From: Ciborinia camelliae
Taxonomy: Eukaryota; Ascomycota; Leotiomycetes; Helotiales; Sclerotiniaceae
NCBI GenBank assembly: GCA_025890175.1
Contig: JANPYM010000004.1
Coordinates: forward strand, 2,053,134-2,117,133
Length of the DNA stretch: 64,000 bases
Direction of reading: 5' to 3'
Part shown: positions 1 to 10,535 of the stretch, piece after piece
How positions within the stretch are numbered: position 1 is the first letter of the stretch
Layout of the letters: each line of letters begins with the position of its first letter
Notes under the pieces: model-generated
What the model saw: the letters and a program-made list of their open reading frames with translations, nothing else
The model's database searches: none
What the model was told of the DNA's origin: nothing
Position numbers and translations under genes: made by a program

Positions 1-969
1 ATGGAATATCCGTATCCGTGATTCCGTAAGTATATGGTCTAGAATTCTTGCTATAATTGACTTTCAAGAATTTGGAATGAGAACCTTTTTTAATTTTCAA
101 TGGGATCAAAAGACCTTTTTTAGTAAGGTAAAGATTTACTTAAAATGACATTACACGAAACACAAGTATGGAGCCAAACTTAAAGGGAGTTCATTGTCAA
201 ACGAAGCTTTCCCGCTACGAATTTTTGAAATGAAGGGGAATTCGGGGGGTTCCTAAATAACAAAAAGGAAACTCAAATTTTATACTAAAAATTAGCCTCG
301 ACTACTCTCGAGCTCACTGATAACTGAGAGACCCCTCCGATTACGAAGCTATTAAACTCAAATATATGAAACTGCTTTACAAGCTTCATCTGGATTTCTG
401 TGTCCCGAGGTCCCTTGGGCAAACGGGAGATCAACCTGTAAGGTGGCTTAGGTTGAAGCTTGAGGTCCAGTGATTGCCTCGAGAAGCGTGACATGTACTC
501 AGTCTATGGTAAGCGAAATAGACGCAACCCGCAATACCGACTTATCTAAATTAACTGAGCTTTTATTTATCTTAAACTTTAAATGAAACCCTTTCAAATT
601 AATAATATCTTTATTTAGATTCATTTTAATATAATTTATAGCTCTTCAAGTTATTAAATCGAATATAATATAGTAGAATTTATATCTATTTATCTAATAA
701 AACCAAAAAAATGTTTAAGAATTTAATAATATATAAAGTATTTTATATATCTAGATAACTATAAACTTATAAGGTTTATTTATATACTCTTATTTTGTAA
801 TTTTTTTAATGAATCGAGGTCTCGTCGTGATGCTTGAGTCCTAAGGCCACCACCCCGGAATAACGTCACCCTGAGGAGCAAAAGCTCATGAATTCCGACC
901 TCAATGATTTCTACAATATCCTCTCGCACATAACAACATACACCCAATTTATTTTCCACGCGTACTCTC
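1..969. other. Intergenic, AT-rich core
   Basis: No gene is recognised. About 540-810 is extremely AT-rich, built of TTTA/TATA-type words with almost no G or C, while the flanks have normal composition. Such an island could be a decayed repeat or part of the promoter of the auxilin-like gene starting at 1027. No terminal repeats or coding signature are visible. Confidence 0.5.
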
Positions 970-1026
970 TTGTGTTTAGCGCTTTTCGCTTTCAATGCAT
1001 GCAGTCTTCTCTTTACATGTCACATA

Positions 1027-3980
1027 ATGGATGATCTCAATGGTCTAGTTTGGTCTGCTACCTCCAATACAAAACCTAATAAAGTATCACCTGGCACAGG
1101 AAATTACTACCCCTCGTTACGTCCAACTCCATCACCTGCGAACTCTGGACAAAATACTCCTCTATCAGCTCAAGGCTCAGGAGCTCCAAAACCATTTGCG
1201 CCGCCCAAAACTACAGCTCCAGACAGCTTCTCGAATCTCGTCTCTTTTGGATCTACGAAAACGAACACGTTGACATTGCAACAACAGCAAGCGAAGTTAC
1301 AAGAAGAGAAGAGAAGGAAGGAAGAAGAACAAAGGAAGCAATATGATGCGCAGTTTGGAAATACCCAATTTTGGGATGGATTGGGCAATACAGGAAAGGG
1401 CGTCGCGGGGCAATCTCCAATACCATCACCAATTCCTGTCATGATGAGCCAACCTTCCCCATCCCCGTTTGCGCCGACTATCTCTCCCCCGCCAATTGTA
1501 AATGGCGTTGGCAATTCCGGGGATGATGATCTTTTTGCAGCGTTCAATAAAGATACCAAAGTAGACAATTCAAGTCATTATCCACCACCTTCTGTCTCAT
1601 CAAGTCGTGCGCATACCCCAGGATTTGGTACAGCCAGTATACCCGATTTGAGTAATCCCCAGGCCTGGAATCAGCCATCAAGTGGCTCGGGAGATTTCGA
1701 TGACGATGATGACCCATTTGGATTGGGTCAAATGAAACCATCAACCTCTGTGCCGGTATCAATATCAAATACAGCAGATGATGATGACTTCTTAGGTGAT
1801 TTGGGAAAGCCAGTAGGAGACGTGAAAAGGCCTATACCCGCGGTACCGGAACTACGTGAGGAATCAAGCTCTGATGATGATGACTTCTTGGGTGATTTGG
1901 GAAAGCCAGTAGGAGAAGTGAAGAGACCTATACCTGCGGTACCGGAACTACGAGATGAATCAAGCTCTGATGATGAAGAATCCAATGATCCTTGGGATAA
2001 GGCCGTAGCTGAACTTGTGGATATGGGATTCACAGCAGAACAATCGAGACGTGCTTTGACTGAGAGTGGCTCTGGTCTTGACCTACAGGCAGCTGTTGGA
2101 TGGATATTGAACGATGCACATGCACAAGCCAAGGCAAAGGTGCAACATAAGGAGCCTAGTCACCGGAATGGTTCTGCTTCGCACGGGGAAAGGAGGAATG
2201 TATCAACAGATGGACGAAAATCAAATCCAGCCTGGATGCGAGAAGAAGGAAGATCTCAATCACAACAACCTCGAAGAGCAGATAGTCGTTCACCAAATAA
2301 TGAAAATGACTTTTCAAAAACTGCTGCTGCCGTTGGAAGCAATATATTCAAAACTGCAAATTCTTTTTGGAAGACATCGCAAAAGAAAATAGAGAAAGCA
2401 GTTGCTGAATTTCAGGCAGATGCTGATCCAAGTCAACCGAAATGGATGAGAGAAGCAGCCGAAAGAGAAGCTTTGTCTGAACAACGTGCAAGACGGACAA
2501 AAGCAGAAGCTGCCAAAAGTACCCCTGATGTTACAGATGAAGCTCTTGCATTGGAAAGCGGATCCAGGCCACCACTAAGGAAATCGAAAGCCCCTACATC
2601 TGATTTGGGTCCCTCACGTGATAGATCTCCCATTGCTGCGAGATTCCCTCCAGAACGATCTACATCCAATCCACGATGGCAACAAATCCAACCCCAAAGT
2701 CGGCCAACTCCACCTCCGATGGACCTCAGGGTGCGGGTAAATAAGCAAGCAATAGAAGAGCAAAGTGCTCAGGCATATGTAAGCCCTGCTCGACGGAAAA
2801 AGACTACCCCTCAACCTCAAACTCAACCTATACGAGAACCCGGACCAGATCTTCTATTTGCGTCATCGTCACAATCAAGACCAGCGTCAAGACCAGCGGC
2901 ATTTAGACCAACGCCAAAATCAACACCCTCAACGAAACCTTCTACACCAATACCATCTAGACCAAAAGCTCCACCACGTGCGATCCCAGCTATTTCTCCC
3001 ATCGCCTTGAAATCTTCAACACAGCATCGCCTAGAAGGCAAAGCACATTTCGACCGTGGTGATTACTCCGCGGCCCATACATCCTACACTTCTTCACTTT
3101 CTCCTCTGCCTCAAAACCATCCAATAATCATCCTCCTTCTTGCCGAACGAGCCATTAGCTCGGTCAAAACCGGCCACCCACGTGAAGCAATCTCTGATTC
3201 TGATCGCGCTATTGAGATCATCGGATCTTCTCGTGGCCAAGATGAAATAATCGATTTGAGTACCGGTGCTCCAGATGACCGTAGACCCATGAAAGAATAT
3301 TGGGGCAAAGCTTTAACGAGTAAAGCCGAAGCGTTAGAAGCACTTGAAAAGTGGAAAGATGCAAGTGAAGTTTGGAAACTATGTGTTGAAGGTGGTGTGG
3401 GTGGAGCTACCGCTATTCAAGGTCGTCAACGTTGCGACAAAGCTCTCGCCCCCCGCCCGGCATCTCGTCCCGTACAAAAGTCCCCACCCAAACCTTCGGC
3501 CGCAGTATCACTGTCCCCAACTCCTGACTCGGACGCCGTCCTGCGTTTACGTGCTGCCAATCAAGCAGCCGAAAAAGCAGACGATGAGAAATTGGCTCTA
3601 GTGGATAAGGTCGAGGAGAGAGTTAACAAGTGGAGAGAAGGGAAACGAGATAATTTAAGAGCCTTGATTGGGAGTATGGAGAATGTGCTTTGGGAAGGGA
3701 GTGGATGGAAGAAAGTGGGATTGCATGAGTTGGTTATCAATTCTAAGGTTAAGATTAACTATATGAAGGCGATTGGAAAGTGTCATCCTGACAAGGTTAG
3801 TTACCTATTCTTGGTGTGATTTTGTTGCGGAGTTTTCGATGTGAAATCAGAGGAGAATGATAGCTAATGGTCATATAGTTACCACAATATGCATCGCAAG
3901 AAGTGAGAATGATTGCGGCATTGGTTTTCTCGACATTGAATGAGAGTTGGGATGCTTTTAAGGCGCAGAATGGCATGTAG
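1027..3980 (+). CDS. SWA2: Auxilin-like clathrin-uncoating J-domain protein (Swa2 type)
   Basis: Co-chaperone that recruits Hsp70 to clathrin-coated vesicles and strips the coat. Two exons, 1027-3795 and 3879-3980, give 956 residues. The intron starts GTTAGT, has a GCTAATG branch site and ends ATAG. Order of parts: a disordered N-terminus starting MDDLNGLVW, with acidic clathrin/adaptor-type motifs (DDLFAAF, DDPFGLG); a UBA domain at about 320-368 (VDMGFT...ALTESG); tail-like WMREE/WMREAAER motifs; a TPR region from about 665; and a C-terminal J domain with HPDK at about 920, completed by exon 2 (LNESWDAF). This is the Swa2/auxilin architecture. An ATG at 970 is in frame, but MDDLNG is the usual family start. 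Residues about 251-314 are a tandem duplication of a 32-residue acidic unit (DDDDFLGDLG..., 1777-1872 and 1873-1968). Confidence 0.92.
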
Positions 3981-6900
3981 GCCCTGAATGCCAAGTCGAA
4001 TGCGTGACAAAGGTGTCGGCATTGAGGGAAGATATGTTGATAAATACAGAGAATAGGAAACAGAACAGCTAGACGCATGCAGTTATGACGTTGATGACGT
4101 TGATGAATTAGATAGAATTGCGCCAACACATTAATAAAAGAAATCACTTCTGCAGCATTGCGTTGCGTTGCGTTGTCCTCGTCGTTAAGGAGAGATATAT
4201 CATGCTTCATTTATGCAGTGTATATATATTTGTTCTAAATCAAAAGCTTTTGAATTATTGATACCGATCAAAGCTGGTTGGCGAAGTCTGAAATCTTACA
4301 TAATACATAGGTACAATATATACGGCAACAGTGTATGTAAATAGAAAGGAAAACCAGACAATCGATGAATTTCTCATACAGTATAATACCCCCCTGGATG
4401 ATATTGATGACATCCTAACAAATACTTCAACTTCGCTACTAGGAAACGTAGTGTTACAATCCCGAACCTACAATGAATGGCAATATAGCCAGACTCACTA
4501 GATCAGAGAACCGTGCTGTGCTCTGTAACACCCTTTGATTGCCGTGATGGATTTGGGGATTCGGAGGTTTTTTTGTGTGGGATACTCCTTACGTAGCTAA
4601 TACTTGTTCTTGTTCATCTGTATCATGATGGATTCGTCCGGTTTATAAAATTAATGATCATTAGCTAACTGCCTGGCTGGCTGGCGATAAATTGGATGGT
4701 AGAGATACTTTGTTGAAAGTTTTGATGATGGTAGAGGTGAATGGAAGTGTTATATATAACTAACTGCCTAAGATTGTATGTTGAGAGCTACATTAGGTAG
4801 GTAGTTATATGTAGATAGGTAGTAAGATAAACATTAAAGGATAAGCATCTAGATTTTCACAAGTTTTGATACATATCTTGATTCTGGATTCTGCTGTGTC
4901 TTTTTTCTATTTTTTTAAAAAAATCTAGACCTTTTAAAAATCCAATGGATCAATAATTGATCTTAGGCTTTAAAGAACCTCCACGCGATCTATATGCAAA
5001 CGAATATAGTCCTGACCGAAAAAACCTCGATGGCTATCAACAAGCTGTACCTCGAGCTACATGATTCCGACCTTGCTTAATCAAGCACCCAAGTTCATTA
5101 AAAGAACCATGTTAGCCTCAGAGTAGAAGAAAAGAGACAAACCAACCCCGCCCACAAGCGGCCTTCTATATAAGCCAGAAAGTCTAGTTTCAAAAAGTCT
5201 GTTAGGAAATTTGAAGCACCGATCACGAATTGAAAAAGGTGAATTTGAGTCGACTCCTCGCGTTAGTCTCTAAGTCGCCAGGTATCTGGTGGCTTCAACG
5301 CGCATGAATTCCAATGCGGTGACTTTAACTAGGCTCTCCCCTGGAAATAGTGGCTGATTTCGTGGTTACTGCCGTCAAGGAAGTGTAGCAGCGTCTGGAT
5401 ATTTGACATCGGATAAGCCCCTTTCAGGGAGGTTAGAAGCGAGGATGAGTTTTAATCGTCGGAAGTGATTAATTTTACAATGGTCATATTTGTTCTGTGT
5501 CGAGTTTGGCCACTCGACGAGAGAGGTTCTGTTTGAGAACAGCCACTCCTGAACAGCACTCGGCAGGCTTAGGGTTCCCGAGAAATTCCGATGAAACTGG
5601 AAGTAGTTGGTGGTGAAAGACTCGTTTGCTTTAGCCTTTGAATTATGTAGAAGTACCGGGTGATCCGGCCCCTGTTTTTGTTATCATTGATGCCGTAGCA
5701 GGCCGAGAAAGAGTTGAGGTCTGTCGGAGCACTGAAATCCTGAAAGACCATATCCAAATCCACATGAATTCCCAGATGAAAAAAAAATGCATAGTCGCTA
5801 AGTCGACAGAAATTGAGCACTCGGTTTGTTCTCGAATCCAAAAGAACGAATTCTCTCCGAGAAATCTTGGCTTGCACCGTGATTTCGAATTTTCTCATGA
5901 GCCAATCTATGAGGACCTAGGACGGTGAGCGGAAATCAATTGGCTGTGGGGATTTGATTAACATTTTGATTGTTGATAAGAAGACAAAGTCTAAATAGAA
6001 CGCTGTTTCTTTCTCGTATGCATCAGCGAGGTAGACTAGTTAAATTTGCGCGAAGTTGGGGAGGTAATGACGTAAAAAAGAAAAGTTGTGAATATCTAGA
6101 ACCTTCTGATAGACCTGAAGGTTTGTGTATCCGCCAGAGCGTAAGATGAGAGTCAAGAGGAGAGGTTGCAACTTGTACATACTTACATGGTCGTGCTGAT
6201 AATCGCATTAGAGTAGCAACATAGTTAGTCATGTTTTAGTGCAAAATTATAAAGGAGGCTGATGTTACAACTAAATTGAAGATATTTCCAAGACGAATCA
6301 TAAACTTCCCCAATATCTCATTCATTGTATCTGAAAGATTGCGCTGGCCTTGCTCCAAGAGAGTCGGCATGTGCCTGGGTCAAAATCCTACAACTTCCAT
6401 TAACGCCATGAACCAGGCGATTTCAAGAGCAAATGTTTCTACAATTGAAGTATAGCGACCACTGCACTGGCCAGCTTTACATATTCAGTAACCTAGACAC
6501 AGAATTGCTTTATATCTTCTTTCGCCCATAACAACCATTGGACTTTTCGGAGGAAGCCTTTGTAAACAGAACCAGATCCTTGGGCTGTTAGGCTAGGCCC
6601 TTTTTTTTTAGATAATTTTTCATTTGCAAAGAAAATCGATCGATCGTTTGGCAGAATTGGATCATGATAAATGTGAGGACACCGACCTGCAAGTTAAGCT
6701 GCAAGCATTCACAAGTCTCGAGGTGTAAAGCTTTTATCTCGACCAAGACCCTTCAAGACCATACAGTTCTTTTCTTGCATTAGAATGTGGAAGTGAGTGC
6801 TCGAGCCGACACTGAAATCGACGGATTTTAAAACTCTGTAGATAAACTGAACACCTGCTATAATGTCACCGCATATGAGATGAGATATTCGGGTTGGGTG

Positions 6901-8023
6901 TGGATTGACAGCCAAATGACTATGAAGAGCAAATGGTGTCTGTTAGCTGAAGTTTTGTAATGCCAACATATCAATTGAAGTTATATAATCCACATCCTGC
7001 TGATAAAGTAAAATTTCACATCGACACAGTGAGTTAAGATCTGGCAAATCCTTAAACAACCCCAGGCAAAAAAAGACATCAGGAGAAAGTACACGAGTGG
7101 ATATGCTCGGAAAACAATGTCAACCACAATTTTGACGAACTTTCTATTCAGAATACACCCCTCCCACTCATGAACCATTGTATGTTGTGACCAAAAGGGG
7201 GATAAAATCAACGGGATAATCTCGTATATTAAGAAGTAATTTATATCCTCAAGATTCCTTCTCAGGGAATCCCCTTCCTACCTGATATATGTTCATCCAC
7301 AGCAATACGATGCATGTACACCGATTGAATCAATCAACTAATCACTTGATGGAAAGCCAACTCATTCTGAACAACCCTACATCGAGGTCTCCCGGGCTCC
7401 GAACAGTGACTTAACATGATTTGAAGCTGCGTTGTACAATTTGCAAGCGATTTGAACATCGGAAAACACACTGTTTGTTGCACAGTATCAAGCAACATAG
7501 CGATGCCGGACATATTGTCTTAAGCAGTAATGTAATGACTTGTCATTCGATATCCATTTGACATACTTACACCTGATCTTCAGTGGACATGAAGATAAAT
7601 GTCATACAAGAATAACTTTATCCTTTGAAGACACCAACAAACTTCCCGCAATAATTAATCGAGGTCACGTCTTTGTTGGTGTCCAATTCACGTATCTTTT
7701 CGCCTAATATTAATATTGCGTCATTCACGTATGTTTTTATACGGATTGAACTTGTAAAGAATATTTTTAAGATACTCGAGCATGCAAATAACCTCTCTCG
7801 TTGATTACCATTAAATTTATTGTTAACATCTTCAGACCCAAAAAAGCCATCAATCTAACGAACGTGACACACGGACCTGTCAAAAGCACGCTAAAAACAA
7901 CCTTAAATCTAGCATCTAAATTTAGCCCCCAACACTAATTGATAGCTTGAAGCTCCCGATTAAAGCTCCAAAATACCAATCTCAACCATCAAGCTTCCTC
8001 CACTCACTAACAACCCAACACAA
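3981..8023. other. Long intergenic region with possible decayed minus-strand coding remnants
   Basis: No intact gene is recognised in these 4 kb. 3981-5500 shows nothing. From about 7570 down to 5569 the minus strand has several coding-like stretches with plausible splice sites: a possible short first exon at about 7591 followed by GTAAGT, an open stretch at 7360-7540 rich in Cys and hydrophobic residues, another at 6981-7211 and another at 6709-6915. Frames are broken by stops and no assembly of exons keeps one frame. I did not recognise the family. It may be a degraded gene or chance. Confidence 0.3.
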
Positions 8024-8032
8024 ATGATGTGA
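8024..8032 (+). promoter_or_regulatory. Minimal upstream ORF overlapping the DUF1279 start
   Basis: Two consecutive ATG codons (8024 and 8027) are followed at once by TGA (8030-8032). The A of this stop is the first base of the main ATG, giving a TGATG stop-start overlap. Ribosomes starting at the first ATG would make only Met-Met and stop exactly on the gene start, so translation would depend on leaky scanning or reinitiation. This assumes transcription starts upstream of 8024. Confidence 0.5.
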
Positions 8033-8817
8033 TGTCAATCCCTCAAGTCTGCCGCCTCGGCAGATCGCCCCAACCAAGCAATTTCTTCACCTCCATCTCA
8101 ATTCCCATCACCCACCCACAATCCACACGAATACCAGTACCCCGCCGCTTCTTCACCTCATCCCACTCTTTCTCCTTCTTCTCCTCCCTCCCCAAACCCA
8201 AAGGCCCCAAACCCACCCCCATATCCACATCCACATCCACGCCATCTCTCTCCTCCTCGCGCTCCCGTCTCCAAGCGCGCCTGCAGACCCTGCAATCCCG
8301 GCTCCCGAAATTTCTCCACCTGTATACGGCGCCCCTCCTCCATGCGCCAAAAACATATATAATATCTTTCCTGATTCTGCACGAGATAACTGCGGTGCTA
8401 CCGCTACTTTTATTGGCCGGGGGATTTCATTATACGGGATGGCTGCCTTCGGATATGATACCGGAGGAGAAATTGGAGGCTGCGAGGGGGAGGTATGAGA
8501 GGTTTTTTAGCAGGAAGGGGTGGTTTGGTTATTCGCCTATTACTTCTACTAGCAATGTTTCTGTGGAACAGGGATTGGATAGGAATGATAGATTGGGAAA
8601 TAATGGGCAGATGGCTTTTAAGGCGGGTGAAAATAATAGTAGTGGGAAGAGGATTGTGTTGGAGGTTGCGACGGCGTATGTGATTACGAAGGTATTACTG
8701 CCGGTTAGGATAGCCATTTGTGTTTGGGGGACGCCGTGGTTTGCGGGAGTTTCGACGAGGCTTCAGACTAAATGGGCAGCTAGACGATTGAAGCTGGGAC
8801 GAGACATATCAAAATAG
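8032..8817 (+). CDS. Mitochondrial DUF1279 (FAM210/Nat2-like) membrane protein
   Basis: Single-exon protein of 261 residues. The N-terminus is rich in Ser, Arg and Thr with few acids, as expected of a mitochondrial presequence. The DUF1279 part follows: a first hydrophobic helix (SFLILHEITAVLPLLLLAGG, about 113-132), the family-like HYTGWLP turn, a loop from EEKLEAARGRYERFF to about 200, then a second helix (VATAYVITKVLLPVRIAICV) followed by TPWFAG. Yeast Nat2 and animal FAM210 proteins share this two-helix fold in the inner membrane, where it affects mitochondrial gene expression or organisation; the exact role here is inferred. The start chosen is ATG 8032, because ATG 8024 and ATG 8027 run straight into TGA. 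That creates a minimal upstream ORF (see findings). Confidence 0.8.
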   Translation: MSIPQVCRLGRSPQPSNFFTSISIPITHPQSTRIPVPRRFFTSSHSFSFFSSLPKPKGPKPTPISTSTSTPSLSSSRSRLQARLQTLQSRLPKFLHLYTAPLLHAPKTYIISFLILHEITAVLPLLLLAGGFHYTGWLPSDMIPEEKLEAARGRYERFFSRKGWFGYSPITSTSNVSVEQGLDRNDRLGNNGQMAFKAGENNSSGKRIVLEVATAYVITKVLLPVRIAICVWGTPWFAGVSTRLQTKWAARRLKLGRDISK

Positions 8818-9010
8818 GGGCTCAATGTAGAATGCGACGAATGTTATACATGTTCACCAGATACAAGTTTCAAATATACACAAATAGCTCGAGGATCTGA
8901 TTGGCTTTTATTCACGCATGTATCTACCCGCCATCTTAAGTAAGATTCATCAGATGAGGTTTTGGATCTAGTTATCATATATGTGCAAATGACATAACAT
9001 CAAGTCCAAT

Positions 9011-9902
9011 CTACTTCTCGTAGACCCAGTCGTGTTGAGCAGACTTCCATGAGATAACCTCACCCTCCTTGAACCAGAGAGCAATCTCCTTCTTGGCGTT
9101 CTCGACAGAGTCGGAACCGTGGCAGACGTTGCGTCCGACATCGATGGCGTAGTCACCACGGATGGTACCTGGGGCGGAGGCCAATGGGTTGGTGGCACCG
9201 AGGAGGGCTGAAAGAGAGAAAGAGTTAGAAACTGTAGAAGGGGGGGGACAGAGGGGTAGGCTTGGTGGGGTGATAGAATCAAGGGGTTACTTACTACGGC
9301 CGGTCTTGACGGCATCACGTCCTTCCCAGACCATGGCGCAGATTGGGCCAGAGTTCATGTCTATGTATTATTAGTTCTGTGCCTATAATGTGGAAGTATT
9401 GGCAGATACGTACACTTGACAAGACCAGCGAAGAATGGCTTGTCGGAGAGATCGGCGTCTGTAGAGGGTGTCAGTCTTAATGGTTCGTTTTGTAGATTAC
9501 CTCAAGTACTTACAATGGGCCTCGAGGTGCTCCTGTCCTGGGGTGGTGAGCTTGATGGCAGCAAGCTTGTATCTGTATCCTATGTCAACAGAGCTCATGA
9601 GCTTCTTTGGAGTATGTCAACATACCCACGAGCCTCAAATCGGCTGATGATTGGGCCGACGAGTCCACGCTGAATTCGACATCAATCAGTATTCCGTTCT
9701 TCTCTCCTCATTATAGAATGTTCGCATACCTGGACACCATCTGGCTTGATGGCAATGAAGCTATTCAGGACAACAAATTAGTTTTCACAGCTCATACATT
9801 TGTTGACGTGGGGTAATTGGATTTCAAGAGATAGGAAAACATGAATTAAGAATAATGAGTTGTTGAAAGAGGAACTTGAACTTACGTTTGTTCGTTAGAC
9901 AT
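9011..9902 (-). CDS. NDK1: Nucleoside diphosphate kinase
   Basis: Transfers the gamma phosphate of ATP to nucleoside diphosphates through a phosphohistidine. Seven exons, in gene order: 9886-9902, 9730-9760, 9626-9669, 9514-9572, 9414-9458, 9295-9360 and 9011-9207. All have GT-AG borders and one frame throughout, giving 152 residues, the usual family length. The protein begins [20 protein letters not shown] and keeps FARGLVKYM-type and [17 protein letters not shown] blocks, the catalytic His in [10 protein letters not shown], and ends DWVYEK. A seven-exon gene for 152 residues is intron-dense for a fungus. An in-frame ATG at 10013 with good context would add 37 residues (see findings). It is divergent from the glucosidase II gene. 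Confidence 0.95.
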
Positions 9903-10535
9903 GTTTTCGTTTTTTGATTTGGCAGATTCTTCTCTGTGTTTTGCTGATGCTCTTAAGAAGGCTTGTGTTTTAGGACTTACGTGCTTGTAAATGGTATCGG
10001 GGGCTTCACTCATTTTTAAATTTTTAGGTTGAGGTTGAGGTGTGTTGTTAGTGGGGTTTTTAGTATGGTGTGGTGGGGTACGAGTAGCGGATTGACTTTC
10101 CGCTAGAAAGAGGAACCTGGATGGCAGCTGAAAAAGGGGAGGGGACTTTGTTTGACACCTCATTTATTAGGCCGAAAATATGCACGGACTTGAAGATGGG
10201 CAGACAGCGAATAAAGGTAGAGATGACAAAGAATTTATGCAATTCGCATAAATAGGTTAGTATTATTATACCTATTCATTATTGCTGGTGGGGGCATCAA
10301 TATCACCAATAGAAACTTATGCATATTTTATACATTTTATGGGCTTTGAATCGTCATTGGTGAGGCAGAAGGTAGAATAAGGACAGCTTGGAAACTCAAC
10401 CCCAGACTTTCCAACTTCTTCACTTCACACCTTGTACAACAAGGCAAGATTTGTTCAACTTTGTATTAATATCTGGTGATTTTGTTTACTTGTTTATTTT
10501 GAATTGAGTGCAAGTTATTGCATGTCTTTTCAATC
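9903..10535. promoter_or_regulatory. Divergent promoter region of NDK and glucosidase II
   Basis: A 633-bp region between two divergent starts. It has a CCAAT box at 10306-10310 and one in the opposite orientation (ATTGG) at 10356-10360, about 50 bp apart, which suits a shared CCAAT-bound promoter. No other motif is claimed. Confidence 0.4.

Noticed and set aside
5569..5928. Overlapping open frames of about 100 codons on both strands
   Set aside because: No motif, no splice support, and both strands are open at once; only mentioned as part of a possible decayed gene.
9903..10163. Long N-terminal extension of NDK starting MRCQTK
   Set aside because: Upstream part is low-complexity promoter-like sequence; only the ATG at 10013 has good context.
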